A stretch of DNA of 64,000 nt from Brassica napus (GCF_020379485.1 NC_063439.1:14515683-14579682); one strand, 5' to 3'. Shown: positions 21,240-33,588, numbered from the stretch's first letter. A program made the numbers and translations. Notes: generated by a model not told the origin, from the letters alone.

Positions 21240-24200
21240 GATGCCTGGAATAGGACCTTGGTTAAAGGCCTTGAGTAATGATTTGGAACCTAAAATGGTT
21301 AGATTCTTTGAGTGGACCTTTAGTAAGGACCTTAAGTATTGATGAATAGATATTTTGAATGGACTTTGTGTAGGGACCTTGAGTATTGGTGGTGTAGAAA
21401 CACATGTACTTTTCGACACTGGAGCTACACACAGTTTTATGAGTCCAGGAATGATCTGAAAGGGTTTTTTCCGGTTAGGAACTGAGGATGAACCTTGCGT
21501 AGTGAATGCAGCTGGTGGCCAACTTATGCATTCACTAGGGCGGATTAAGGGGATTCCGGTTGTGATCAAACACAGGGTAATGCATGCGGATCTGATTGTT
21601 GTCCGTCTTGTGAATCATGAAGTGATCGTAGGTATGAACTGGCTTGGAAAGCATAGGGCCACCCTTGGCTGTCGTCGTGGACGGGTGCAATATAAGATGG
21701 GTTGTGAAGCCCCGGTTAGCTTCCAAGGGTTGTGTACGACCCCTGAAAATATAGTTGTGTCCGCAGTCCGAGCGGAACAGATGCTTGAAAATGGTTGTGA
21801 GGCCTATTTGGCTACCATTAACACTAGGGAGGTCGTAGCGGGTGGTAACCCGGATGGGATTCTGGTGGTCAGTGAGTTCGAGGATGTGTTTCGGGCGCTA
21901 CAGGACATTCCCCCTGATAGGACTGACCCGTTCATAATAGAACTGAAAGCAGGGACGGCGCCAATGTCAAAAGGTCCCTACCGCATGGCTCCTGCCGAGA
22001 TGGCTGAGCTGAAGAATCAACTTGAGGAGTTGTTGGATAAGGGCTTTATACGCCCTAGTGTATCACCTTGGGGAGCACCAGTCCTCTTTGTGACGAAGAA
22101 GGATGGTATCTTCAGGTTGTGTATTGATTATCGGGGGTTGAATCGGGTTACTGTGAAGGACAAGTACATGTTGCCTCGGATTGATGAGTTGGTGGATCAA
22201 CTCTGTGGAGCTAAGTGGTTCTCCAAGATTGACTTGGCCTATGGATATCATCAGATTCTAATTGAGGCCAGTGATGTGGAGAATACAGTGTTCTGAACCC
22301 TGTACGGCCACTATGAGTTTGTGGTCATACCATTCGATCTGACCAATGCACCGGCTGCATTTATGAAGATGATGAATGGTATCTTCCGGGAGTACTTGGA
22401 TGAGTTTGTGATCATCATTATAGATGATATAGTCGTGTACTCCACGACAAGGGAAGACCATGAGAATCATCTTCAGGCAGTGCTGGGATGCTTGAGGGAA
22501 CATAAGCTCTTCGCCAAGTTAAGCAAGTGCAGTTTATGGCAGAAGAGCATTAGATTCCTTGGACATATTGTGTCTGATCAAGGAGTGGCCGTTGATCAAG
22601 AAAAGATCAAATGAATACGGGAATGGCCACGACCAAAGAGTGATACGGAAGTGAGAAGCTTCTTGGGGTTGGCTGGCTATTACCGGAAGTTTGTCAAAGG
22701 GTTCTCAAGTGTGGCTCAACCTATGACAAAGTTGACAGGCAAGGACGTGAAGTTCACATGGTCTGAGGAATGTGAGAAGAGTTTCTTGGCCTTAAAAGAC
22801 ATGCTGACTAGTGCACCGGTCCTGGTATTGCCTGAGGTCGACCAGCCTTACATGGTGTATACTGATGCATCAATCACTAGATTTGGATGTGTCCTGACAC
22901 AGCACGGGAACGTAATAGCCTATGCTTCACAACGGCTGAGAAAGCTTGAAGGCAATTATCCGACCCATGACCTTGAGATGGCGGCTGTGGCGTTTGCTTT
23001 GAAGATATGGAGATCATATCTGTATGGTGCTAAGTTGCAGATACTTACAACCATAAGAGTCTGAAGTACATTTTCACTCAGCCTGAGTTAAACCCAAGGC
23101 AGAGGAGGTGGATGGAGTTTGTTGCAGATTATGATCTGGACATAGCTTACCATCCGGGTAAGGCTAACCTAGTGGCCGATGCTTTGAGCCGCAGGAGAGC
23201 GGAGGTATCAGCTTAGAGGGAGGCTGAGGAACTGGAAGGGATGGTACGGTCACTGCATCTTAACGTTCTGGTTGTGCAGGACGAGCCATTGGGGTTAGAG
23301 GCAGTGGATCAGGCCGATCTGCTTACCATGATTCGTCAAGCACAAGGCTTGGATGAGAACCTCAAGAAGGTTGCTTCCAATGACAAGATTGAGTACCAAA
23401 CGGCAAGTAACGGTACCATCTTGGTCAATGGAAGGATTAGCAGTCCTAATGATAAGGGACTGAAGGAAGAGATCATGAGGCAAGCTCATAAGTCTAAGTT
23501 CGCTGTTCATCCAGGGTTGAACAAGATGTATAGAGATCTAAAGAGGTATTACCACTGGGTGAGGATGAAAACTGATGTGGCCGAGTGGGTGGCTAAGTGT
23601 CCAACTTGCCAGCTCGTGAAAACGGAACATCAAGTTCCCAGTGGTCTGCTTCGGAACTTACCATACCTAAGTGGAAGTGGGATCACGTCACAATGGACTT
23701 TGTGACTGGATTTCCCACAACCAAGAACCGCAAGGACGCGGTATGGGTTGTGGTCGATTGTTTGACCAAGTCAGCACATTTTCTAGCCATCCGGAAGGGA
23801 GATGAAGTAGATCTGATTGTGCGGATATACTTGGATGAGATAGTGCGCTTGCATGGTGTTCTAGCAAGCATTGTATCTGATAGAGATCCAAGGTTCACTT
23901 CTTACTTCTGGCAGGCTTTTCCGAACGCCTTGGGAACCAGAGTAAATATGAGTACAACATATCATCCTCAAACGGATGGACAATAAGAGAGGACGATCCA
24001 AACCTTGGAGGATATGTTAAGGGCGTGTGTCTTAGACTGGGGAGAGTCCTGGGAGAAACACTTGCGTTTGGTGGAATTTGCTTACAACAACAGTTTCCAT
24101 ACTAGCATTGGAATGTCACTATATGAGGCTTTGTATGGTAGGCCGTGTAGGACACCTCTATGCTGGACCCAAGTGGGGGAGCATAGTATGTTGAGTCATG

Positions 24201-24721
24201 AGATTGTGGAAGAGACCACTGATAAGATCAGGATGGTCAAGGAAAAGATGAAAGAGGCGCAAGACCGCCAGAAGAGCTACGCGGACAAGCGTAGGAAGCA
24301 TCTTGAGTTTGAGGTTGATGACCTGGTATATCTCAAGATGATCACGTTCAAGGGTAGGACCAGGGTTTCTGGAAGAAGGAAACTGGATCCTAGGTACTTG
24401 GGTCCGTTCAGGATCATAGAGAGGGTGGGTACCATGGCATACAAGTTGAACTTGCCATCGGCCATGGATGTATTTCACAATATATTCCATGTATCCAAAC
24501 TCCGGAAGTGTCTGGCGGACCAAGCCATTATGTGGCCTGAGATTCCTGCTGATCTCCGTAAGAACTTGTCCTTGGAGACTAGGCCGGTTCAAATCGTTGA
24601 TCGGACAGAGAAGACAATGGAAAAGAAAACGGTTCCCATGATAAAAGTGGTGTGGAGTTCAATGGTAAGGACGTCATCACTTGGGAAACAGAAGCAAGGA
24701 TGAAGGATGAGTATCTGGAGT
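21240..24721 (+). pseudogene. pol of element D: protease-RT-RNase H-integrase-tail
   Basis: Protease carries LFDTGATHSF (DTG at 21415-21423), followed by a stop at about 21457. RT (21950-22610) has [11 protein letters not shown], the FSKIDL motif and IIDD at the catalytic position, with stops at 22294 and 22612. RNase H (22650-23200) has YTDAS and is frameshifted near 23050. Integrase (23480-24150) has the HHCC zinc-binding region ending CPTCQ, the acidic positions in MDFVTG and SDRDPRF, and a stop at 23984 just before the third acidic residue. The tail, with LDPRYLGPF and WETEARMKDEYLE, is the GPF and chromodomain-like module of chromoviruses. It is inactive. Confidence 0.85.
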
Positions 24722-24782
24722 GATACAATCAGTTCATTCCTGATACAACACTTAACTTGGATTCGAGGACGAATCCATTGTT

Positions 24783-24795
24783 AGTGGGGGAGACT
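24783..24795 (+). promoter_or_regulatory. Polypurine tract of element D
   Basis: AGTGGGGGAGACT directly before the LTR start TGTCATGTCCCC at 24796. Confidence 0.8.
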
Positions 24796-24870
24796 TGTCA
24801 TGTCCCCGATCCTATATAGGATCGTCCAGACGGACCATGGTGCGAGGAGACGCACCAGTCAGGTCATATT
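24796..24870 (+). mobile_element. 3' LTR remnant of element D
   Basis: Only the first 75 bp survive, from TGTCATGTCCCCGATCC to GGTCATATT. The next base starts the terminus of element F (TGTTAGGGG), which inserted here. Confidence 0.75.
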
Positions 24871-25249
24871 TGTTAGGGGATTTTTGTAGGCTCTCTGTGA
24901 GTACCACGGAACGATGGATAAGCTAGTAAACCGAGGGTGTTTATATGTATTTCGTGAGGATTTAGAGATGATAATGAAGAAATAGGCTTGAAGAGACTTT
25001 TATTAGATATAACGAACGAGATTACAAGTTATTGAGTAAGAACCCTAATTCTAACCGTCTAGTTCTAGTCTCTAAGCCTTGGAGAAGTTGATCCCTTGCT
25101 TGAGGCCTGTTGTCGCTCTTATATAATCATCTAGAAGTCGGTTTCATTAGGTTAAACTCTTCCATATTCGGAAATATGGAAGGTTTCTCCTTGTCGAAAG
25201 TTTTCCATTTCTTGGAAGGAAGCAGGGTCCAGGACCGAGCTTAAGGTTC

Positions 25250-26751
25250 TGTGGGAACCGAAATTCACACTGTCGATTTCCGTTTAAATAAGGAAACTAA
25301 GAAAACCCTAGTTTCCCAGAGGACCCGGATATCTGTTAATTACCACAGGTCAAGCAATCAGAACACGAGAATAACAACGATAAAAATAAGAAATCGAAAA
25401 GAGAGCAAAGTAGATCTTATTCCGAATCTGCGTATGAGCGTTACAATAAGGTATAAGCCTGGGCTCGAGAGCTGTCGGCGAGATTCCTAGTTCTAGCAAC
25501 CCTAAGACGGCTAAACCTAATTGAGTCGCTGCTCGAAATAACAAAAACGGAAAATTGCCTAAATTGCTCTAAGTGCTAAGTTTGCTCTGAAAAAGTTCTC
25601 CTTTCTGCTCCTCGCCTAGGACTCCTTATATACTAGCTCCAAGGTCGGTTTACGCTTTTACTCTTCTGCCCTTAAGCCGTCATAGCATAAAATGGAGATT
25701 TTCCATTTTTCCCGATCTTCATAATTATCTTCAAAACTTCCGTATTTATCCGCGGAAACTTGACATTTATCCTTTCTCGTGGGCCAAGCGTAAACCATGC
25801 TGTGGTTTACGGGCTTTTGGTTAGGAAAATCGTAGGATGGGCTTCGAATCGTGTTTTAGGTCCCTTTGGGCCGTCTTCCGACTCGACACGTTTACTACGA
25901 GTTTTCCGCGGTTTCTAATCCGCGAAGTTTGATCGATGAATTAGAATAGCGGGAAACATGGACTGAGCTTGCTACGGTCTTCGGGAGATAGCATTCGAAG
26001 GTTTGACGAGAATGCATGGACTGGTGTCGTATCGATGTTCGGAACGGTTAAATCGCTACACAGCGACCGAACTTTGGCTCGAGCCCGATTGCTACGTAGC
26101 GACCGAGTGAGACGAGTGCTCGGTCGCTACGTAGCGACCGAGTGAGACGAGTGCTCGGTCGCTACGTAGCGACCGAGTGAGACGAGTGCTCGGTCGCTAC
26201 GTAGCGACCGAGCTTTGGCTTGAGCTCGGTCGCTGGACGATTGCTCGGTCGCTACATAGCGACCGAGCTTGGCTGAGCTCGGTCGCTGGACGATCGCTCG
26301 GTTGCTACATAGCGACCGAGCTTGGCTGAGCTCGGTCGCTACGTAGCGACCGAGCGGGACGAGCGCTTGGTCGCTACGTAGCGACCGAGCTTGGCTGAGC
26401 TCGGTCGCTACGTAGCGACCGAGCGGGACGATCGCTCGGGCGCTACGTAGCGACCGAGCTTTGGCTCGAGCTCGGTCGCTACGTAGCGACCGAGCGGGAC
26501 GATCGCTCGGTCGCTGCGTAGCGACCGAGCTTGGCTCGGGTTCGGTTGCTACGTAGCGACCGGACGGCGTGTATACATAGCGACCGAGCTTGGTTTGTTC
26601 GGTTTGAATCCCAAAGGATACTTCTTCGTAAAAACCTTGTATAGGTTATTTTTACGAAAATTACATCTCTTCTTTTACTAACTCTTTCGGAAATACGATC
26701 TACGAGGATTTTCGGGTGGTAATTCCGTCGTAACCGTTTTTGACCCCAACA
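25250..26751 (-). mobile_element. Solo LTR J with GGTTC target duplication (1502 bp)
   Basis: Begins TGTGGGAACCG and ends TGACCCCAACA on the plus strand. It is flanked by identical GGTTC at 25245-25249 and 26752-26756. It belongs to the G/I/E LTR family and has a reverse TATA box at 25624-25633. It is longer than its relatives because of an expanded palindrome array. Confidence 0.92.
26047..26590. repeat. Expanded palindrome array in solo LTR J
   Basis: About a dozen GGTCGCTACGTAGCGACC palindromes, some reduced to GCTACATAGC. One stretch (26121-26205) repeats with an exact 35-bp period. Spacers alternate between GAGTGAGACGAGTGCTC and GAGCTTTGGCTCGAGCTC types. Confidence 0.9.
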
Positions 26752-26855
26752 GGTTCCCTCCGGCGGAGACCCGGGGTACCCGTTTATCATGGATCCGGGG
26801 ATCTGAGTCCTGCCTGGAGGCTGGGGGAAATAATACCGGGATATTTTCCCCAACA

Positions 26856-26872
26856 GTTTGCCCCTTATTTCT
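26856..26872 (-). promoter_or_regulatory. Polypurine tract of element F
   Basis: On the minus strand AGAAATAAGGGGCAAAC directly precedes the LTR start TGTTGGGG. The same segment is recognisable near 1310. Confidence 0.6.
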
Positions 26873-27594
26873 CGACTTTATCATCGAAGTCGGGGAATAA
26901 TCTATGCACTCAAGTCAACCGGGGTAAATCATTCTCAGTAGGCTCCCTTTAGGCAAGACCTTGTTCCGCTAGTCTTGTTAGCCTAGGTTCCACTCAAGTC
27001 GGAACTCATTCTGATCCTAGGTAAGGACCCTTCGCGTTCAGTCGATATCTGATAGTAGTCTCTTTTATTTTCTTGGAGAGGACAAGGCTGGAGCTTTGTC
27101 GTGCAGTTCACGCGTGAGTCTGAGATTTGGCTGGTAACATGTTCCTCATCACCCCTCGATTTTTCGGGAGAGACTCCTTGGTTTTGGAGAAGATTTGTGG
27201 GCGCTTCGTCTTTGAAAGTGAAAAGATCCCTGTTGAAAGAAACCCGGGCTTTTGGAAGCTGAGATCTCTGAATCGGGGAGACAGCAAAGAGATCTTCAAG
27301 GTCCCTGCCCTCTGGTCCGAAGTTTTAGCGGGAAAAGGGGCGAGCTTAGCGACATCGTCTCGAGATTTGAATCCACGTGTGGCTTTTCCTTCTGACGCGT
27401 GTAAGGAACTTCTAGGGTTTTTCGGCCCTATCTCTTCATTTCTTCCTCCTGTTTTTTTCTTTAGTTTCCTTTTCTCTTCTTTCCGAAGATCTCTCGCGAT
27501 CTCCATATCCCAATTTCTTGGCTCTCTTTCCGCAGGTAATTCCTTTCTTCGTTCTCGTTTATTCTCTAGATTATTTCTTCCCTCTGCTTCTGAG

Positions 27595-29487
27595 ATGGGG
27601 ACTGAGTCGGGTCCAGATTCTTCTTCCATAGGTAGTGGAGTTAGATCTAACAGGTTGAGGGTTTTTCCAACGGAATCCATGGATTCTTCCAATTCTTCTC
27701 TGGATCTGACCGCTGCTGCAAAGAATCCTAAGGCCCTCATCACCAGGAATACTTCGCCGGCGGAGGGTAGCCAGTATCCCCCGATTGGTCCTCCTTCGGT
27801 AATAGGGGCTGAGGAAGTGGCTATCTGGAGGAAGAAATACAATCTTCCTGATGATGTCGTCATCCGAGCACCTGAGCCAGGCGAGGTGGTCTCAGATTTT
27901 GGCGTAGATGAAGTATCTGTGTATGAGGGTTATTTCGCTTCAGGCTTCAGGGATCACGTTGCTTCTCTGATAGCTAAAATATCCGAAACCCTAGGAATTT
28001 CTCCAGCTCAGCTGAATCCTCCGACTTGGAGGACTTTGATAGCCCTGCAGAATTTAGGCGATCTTTACGGGTTTGTGATTGGAGTGGCCGAAGTCTTGTT
28101 TTCCTATTCCGTTGTTCCTTTGAATAGTGTAGAGTGGAGATATTATCTTCGTCCTCGAAGCAAGGAGCCTCCGGTCAGGGAGGTTCCAAAGAAAGAAAGG
28201 AAAAAGCTTCTGGCTTTCGAGGGAAATTAGACTGAGAAGTCCGCCTTCTTGCATCTTCCTGGCTTTTCAGCTACATGGCAGTTAGAGGGTAGGCTAGTAG
28301 TAGGATTCAAGAGAGTTGATTTTGACAATGTTATACTAACGGTCTTATCTTCGTGATGCACATTTCCCTTGCGTTGATTACTCTTCAGGGAGGGACACCA
28401 TCGAGCAGATGTCGAAGCTTCCTCTCGAGTGTCGTCAGGTTTCCTTTCTTGTGAGCCAAGCGGCATTAAAGCGTTGTAGCGTCTGGGGTAAGCTTCCTAC
28501 TTCTCTTTATATCTCTTCTTGTAGTCGCTGTTCTGACTTAATTTGCGTTTGTGTGCTAGGTGAGATGTCAGTATCTAAGGGTGACGAGGCTTTGGCAGAG
28601 TACAAGAAAGCTCTTGAGGTGATGTCCCTAAAGAAAGATGCTCCTAAGCGAGCTATCTCCACTGATGACGAAGTGCAGTTCATCGGGAGCAACAAGCGTC
28701 GCGCAGGTGCTGCTCCAGCTCCTTCCTCCTCCAAGAAGAAATCTAAAGTGTCGGGTTCTTCTCCCAAGGAATCTCCCTCTGCTCCTTACGATTGGGCTAC
28801 AGTGCTGAACAATCTCAATACGAAGGTGTTTTCTTCTACTCCGGTGCTTTTGGTGTCGGAAGAGGTCTCCTCTACAGCCATCCAGTCGCTTCAGGGTGAC
28901 TTGCTTGAGGTAATGCTTTTGAGATTTTCTGATTTCTTTAGTTCTGGCTGTTGATCAGATCTTGTTTATAGGTGGCGTCCCAATTGTATCATCTCGGGGA
29001 GAGGATCGAGTCTGCGGTTTCCACAAAGGTGGAGATAGACAATCTAACTTCCCAGCTGCGCAAGGAGAAGGACGCTGTCCTGGCCAAGGACATGGAGATC
29101 AAGGAGTTGACGCTTAAGGTGAAGAATCAAGTGGAAGCAGGGTAATTGGCGGCTGCGGAGAATGCGTCTTTGAGGAGCCAGCTGAAGGAAAGGGAGGAGG
29201 AGCTGATTGATCTGAAGGATACCGTTGCGACCTTTGATGTCGATAAGACCATGGCCATGAATGGTGCCAAGGTCGTGGCCCGCTGGGAGCTGATGCGGGA
29301 GTGGCTCAGTGGTCAGACTGACAGTTGGGATCCGGTGACTACTTTGGAGCAGTACATAATGGTGAAGATCACGGAAGCCGAGTTCTTGGGGCTTCTACCT
29401 CCTTCTTTCGAGCATGAGCCTAAGGTTCCTGGTTGTGATGAGAAGAAGACGCCAGAACCCTCTGCTGATGATCCGCCTCCCAACTGA
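27595..29487 (+). pseudogene. Antisense spliced gene of element F (putative gypsy-type transposon protein with coiled coil)
   Basis: The likely start is the Met at 27595 (MGTESGPDSS). Exon 1 runs to 28288 and carries the conserved IWRKKYNLPDDVVIRAPEPG and ISPAQLNPPTWRTL segments of the plant putative gypsy-type transposon domain (Pfam Transposase_28). Exons 28389-28487, 28560-28909 and 28972-29487 follow, with GT/AG borders throughout. Exon 3 is basic, with a KKKSK nuclear-signal-like run. Exon 4 is a long heptad-rich coiled coil. Stops at 28228 and 29143 break the frame. Such proteins are known from Tat-type elements, antisense to gag-pol; their role is unknown. The open frame upstream to 27127 is probably leader. 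Confidence 0.7.
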
Positions 29488-31505
29488 TCTCTACCTTTAT
29501 TGCATGTATTTTCAACCCCGCGAAGTGGTTTATTTTGTAACTGCCCTCGGTGAGGGCTTAAAACTCTAAACCAGGCCTTCGTGCCTTTATTTTGTTGTGG
29601 CCTTTTAAAATATGCATTCCAAATTTGCTTTTTCCTTCTTTTTGACGACTTTATATGGTGCTTGCCTCCTGTTTGCGCATCTCTCTTTCGGAAGATTGTA
29701 GGTTGCTTAGATGACCTCCGGGTCTTGAATTGTCTTTGAAGAACTGGAGAGTTGGGCGTTGATCCGACTGTTTGGTAGCCTTAGGCCTTTCTAGGCCTTA
29801 GATGATTGTCGAAGGACTCAGGGATCCTGGGTGTCTAGGTTCCTTAGAACCTCTGGACATTAAAATGACCGGACCTCGTAGGCCTTGTAGGATTAGATCT
29901 CTTTTGGGGACCCTGGGATTGCTTAGAGGTTTTAAATAACATTGGGACCCGGAGGTCCCTTCTTAGGGAACCCGTAAATTCTGGACCCTGAGGTCTCAAA
30001 TTGGACTTGTAGTCCCTGGGCACTGAGGTCTTTTTCTACGAAACCCGTATGTTATTGACCCTGAGGCCTTGGATTAGACTTGTGGTCCTTGGACCCTGAG
30101 GTCCTTTTAAGGAACCCGTAGGTTTTTGGCCCTAAAGCCTATATGAGCCCGGAGTTCTTTCTCAGAACCCAGAATTAAGTTTTAAAGGGACCGCATTCTA
30201 CCACCCTAGGTGTGGCCACTCTCGGTACCTGTTGTTATCGCTTCCTATCGCTCGTGGATCGTCACTATCGAGTTCCCGTGCTGCACTCTGCTTTCTGCAA
30301 AAAGCCACGACTATCAGTCTTTGAGGGTGCTGGTGTGGGTGAAAACCCAAGTGCCAGACTTACACTATTTTCCACGTCTGGATAAACAGGATATTATTAA
30401 GGTGCTCCCGGACTTTTGCACTTGCTCAGTGGCAATTATACCTCGTGTCCCCTGTATTAATTTTGCACGTAGCGTTTTAATATATGTACCTTTCACTTTT
30501 TTGGTATTTTTAGTTTGGGTCTCCAATATGCCTGAGGCTATACATGGGTTTTAAGTAGTATTGACGGCATACTCGGGCTTGCGCAAACCCATTCCTATCT
30601 TATGTCTCATACCCGTTTTATTTTTGTGTGGTCGTCCCACTTATCATTGAGGGTTGGCCAGAATCGGAGGTCTCTTTGACCAGATCCAGCTCGTTTGCCC
30701 CTTTAAGTATTATGGTATTCATACTCTCTTTATAGTCGGAACTATTTTATTATATAGGCTATGTCCATAGACTTTCAGCGTACATATGAGTAGAAAAACA
30801 TAATTCTTAAATAAAAGATAGAATAATTATATAGAAATCAGGGTCCGTAGACCGTACGAGATATCAGCTTGTGGGATACCCCGGTGGTTAGGCCATGTTT
30901 TACCTTTTATTGCTGCGTGACCCATGGGGTTTGACTTGCTTTCGAGACGAATGTCTTCGTTGGAGGGTTCCTTCATCCTCTACAGGGTTCTGCATCTTTT
31001 TGAATCTAGGGATCTCGTTTGGGAGCTGTTTCCTGCCCCTGCCCTTGCGGATCTCTGTGTTGTTGACATTCGGGGGACACTGTCTCCTATCGATGGAGGT
31101 TTTCAGCGCTTCCATGAAGCATGTAGTCGCATTCACCCACTGGAGCAAATGGATTCGGAGGTCCCCTATCTTCGTCTGGTGCCTGTTGGGAGCTCTCTTC
31201 CGAGGGGGTTTTGTCGAGGTGTTCGTGCCCCACTGGTTTATCTGCGAGACCGCCGATTGATAGCTGTTGAAGCTTCTGGTTATCTTGTCTATGTGAGGCG
31301 GAGGACGAGGGTCCTGTGGGGACCAGATTTTGCGAGCGGGTGCAGCCTTTCAGGTTTTTAGGGGAGACCATGCGAAGCGGTCGACGTAAGCTCTCTGGGA
31401 GTTTTTTGGATACAGGGTCCGGATCCTGTGGAACGTTCCTAGATTGCCCCTGTTGTTGACCCCTGATTCCCGATTCCGCGGGATCTGAGGTCTCCTATGT
31501 AATTG
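29488..31505. other. Spacer of element F
   Basis: Contains GGACCCGGAGGTC-type repeats (29930-30170) and a block (30180-30640) duplicated at 640-1090. Nothing coding is recognised. The plus frame 30924-31361 and its antisense partner have no similarity I know. This is where RT and integrase would be expected on the minus strand; they are missing. Confidence 0.5.
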
Positions 31506-33068
31506 CTATAAGACCTTGGTCTTCCCCTTTAAGGTGGTCTGGTAGCATGACCTAGAATTCTCCTGGTCTCCTCGGATTGCTCTGATGCCCCAGAGTGTAG
31601 GGAACTTCACTATTTGATGGAGGGTTGAGGGGACTGCTCCCATGTCGTGAATCCATGGTCGTCCTAAGATCATGTTGTATGCTGATTGGCAGTCCACGAC
31701 CAGGAATTTGGTAGATAGGTTGATCCCCTCAGCATATACTGCCAGAACAACCTCCCCAGCGGTTTGCTTGACCTCGCCGCTGAACCTGATGAGTGGGGTT
31801 ACCTTGCGCGTCAGGGTATTCTCCTCTAACCCTAGGTCTTGGTACGCCGTCAGGAAGATGATATTGCTGGAGGACCCGTTGTCTACTAGTATTCTTTTCA
31901 CCAAACAGTTCGCTATGGTGAGAGAGACAACTAGAGCGTCATGGTGGGGAGCTAATATCTTCTCTTCCTCCTTGGCTGTGAAGCTTATCTCGTCGGTACC
32001 TAGAAGTAGGCGTTTAGGTTGAGCAGTCTCCAGGCCGTGTTTGGCATTACGGGTGCTCTTCTTTGCAGCTGCATGACTCACGCCACTTACTTCAGAGCCT
32101 CCTGAGATGACATGAATCACCCGGTCCTGGCGAGGTGGTGAGCTTGGTGCGTCTCCTTTGGATTTCCCCGATGCTTCTTTGCTAAGATGAGTCTTGGCTT
32201 TCTCTGAAAGGAATTCTCGGAGATGCCCCTTTTGGAGCAGTTCGTTGACCTCGATTTTCAAGGCGACGCAGTCTTCAGTTTTGTGGTCGTGATCGCGATG
32301 GAAGTCGCACCATAGTCACGGGTTCCGGAACGAGTCAGTTCTTTCATCTTTGGGGGCCACTTGACCTGTTGGCCCATCTGCCTCAGCGTGTTGACCAGCT
32401 CTGGTGTGGATATTGAGAGATGGGAGATATCGGGCCAGGCAGACACAGACATCCCCTCTTCTTTTTCTAATGGCCGGTATTGGAACCTGCCCAGGTTCCT
32501 GCTTTCGGAGTCCTTGGATCCCTTTTAGGAGGATCTTTCTTCTCGGTCTCCCCGGTCTGATCGGGTGGACCTCTGATCCTGTTTGTGTTGATCCTTGGTA
32601 CGGCTAGCGATGTACTCTTCCCACTTAACCTGTGCCCACGCTCGGGATATAGCACATCCTCCATGGTTTTGCAAGGGTACATGGTTAGCTCTTTGTAGAG
32701 CCCTCTGTCTGGAAGTAGGCCTCTCTTGAAGGCATAGATTGCGGTAGGGATACTGCATTCAAGGACCGCTACCTTCTCTTGATTGAAACGGGCTATGTAG
32801 TCCTGCAGGGGTTCTGCTCGATGCTGGAGGATCTCGTAGAGACCGTCTGAAGTCTTCTCTAGGCTCCTGCTACTCGCGAATTGTTCTACGAACTTGTCGC
32901 TCAGGCCGGCAAAGGAAGAGATGGACCTGGTAGGGAGATTTATGTACCATTGCAAGGCGGGTCCAATTAGAGTGGAGCCGAACCCTTTACACATGGTAGC
33001 TTCACGGAACTCCTTGGGGAGCACAATCGCTAGCATCCTCTGTTTATATTGTGCGATATGATCGTCGG
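31506..33068 (-). pseudogene. gag-protease of element F (Tat lineage)
   Basis: Reading leftward, the 5' end is cut at a DDHIAQYKQRM segment, which lies inside the gag domain. Gag then shows LQWYINLPTRSI and LQDYIARFNQEK, typical of Tat-type gag, up to 32467. Stops and frameshifts follow to 32260. Protease (32261-31506) carries [16 protein letters not shown], with DNG in place of the usual DTG or DQG, and [13 protein letters not shown]. The frame stops at 31506 and no RT follows. The substituted triplet and the breaks show a dead copy. Gag would package RNA and the protease would process the polyprotein. Confidence 0.8.
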
Positions 33069-33579
33069 TGTAATAACCCTCACGAGCCAGTTAATTTTTG
33101 GTCGAGAAAAACTCTGCTCGACCAGTTTGGAGTTGGTCGATCAGATTTAAAAAAAAAAGTCATCCCGGTGAATTAATACCTCGACGGGACTGTCTTGTGG
33201 TCGAAAGGCCTCTCATTGATAGTTCTGATAAGAGTGTTAATAATGTTGGTCAAATTTTATTTAAGCTAGGCAAGCTTAGTTGAAAGCAAGACGAGATTCG
33301 AAGGATGAGAAATTTTAGTCGAAAACTGTCTGAAATTGTCGTTAAGTTTCTTAACTAAATTCGGACCAGTCTAATACCTTCACCAGCTATTCTGCTTGCT
33401 TTCTCATTAATTCAGTCACATGAGCTGCACCTACCTGCTTGCTTGCTTCACTAAAGTCACATGAAAGTCACAAGCTGGTTGCTTGTTTATTAAAAACAAA
33501 ATAATCTTTCTTCAAATGAGGGAAAGGACAGCAACTTGCTTTGGTTTAAGTAAACCCTCAGCTGAAGCAACCCCTCATG

Positions 33580-33588
33580 TTATAAAAC
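33580..33588 (+). promoter_or_regulatory. TATA box in LTR K
   Basis: TTATAAAAC followed by CACCATC, with a purine-rich AGAGAAAAATTCAGAGAG leader about 60 bp downstream, as in LTR promoters. Confidence 0.5.

Larger units (their letters stand above)
18995..24870 (+). mobile_element. Element D: chromovirus-like Ty3/gypsy retrotransposon, decayed
   Basis: Order: 5' LTR remnant (18995-19295), tRNA-iMet primer site, gag with zinc knuckles, protease, RT, RNase H, integrase, chromodomain-like tail, polypurine tract, 3' LTR remnant (24796-24870). Both LTRs are incomplete, cut by element A on the left and element F on the right. The domain order and C-terminal tail after integrase point to the Tekay/Del branch of chromoviruses. 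Many stops and frameshifts make it inactive. Confidence 0.85.
24871..26855 (-). mobile_element. 3' LTR of element F, split by solo LTR J
   Basis: On the plus strand it runs TGTTAGGGGATTTTTG to ATTTTCCCCAACA. Without the inserted solo LTR it is 478 bp. Its outer sequence (24871-25000) is the reverse complement of 53340-53463. Confidence 0.7.
24871..33068 (-). mobile_element. Element F: Tat-type gypsy element with antisense gene, pol deleted
   Basis: On the minus strand the surviving order is gag-protease (33068-31506), spacer, an antisense gene (27595-29487 on plus), polypurine tract, 3' LTR (26855-24871). RT, RNase H and integrase are absent. The 5' end is cut inside gag by the LTR starting at 33069. 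Tat-lineage plant elements are known to carry extra antisense frames near the 3' LTR, which fits this layout. Confidence 0.7.

Noticed and set aside
27108..27863. Minus frame of 251 codons opposite the antisense gene
   Set aside because: The plus frame holds the known domain and correct splice borders; the minus frame is its shadow.
30895..31371. Overlapping frames on both strands in the F spacer
   Set aside because: No similarity recognised and no supporting context; probably chance in GC-balanced sequence.
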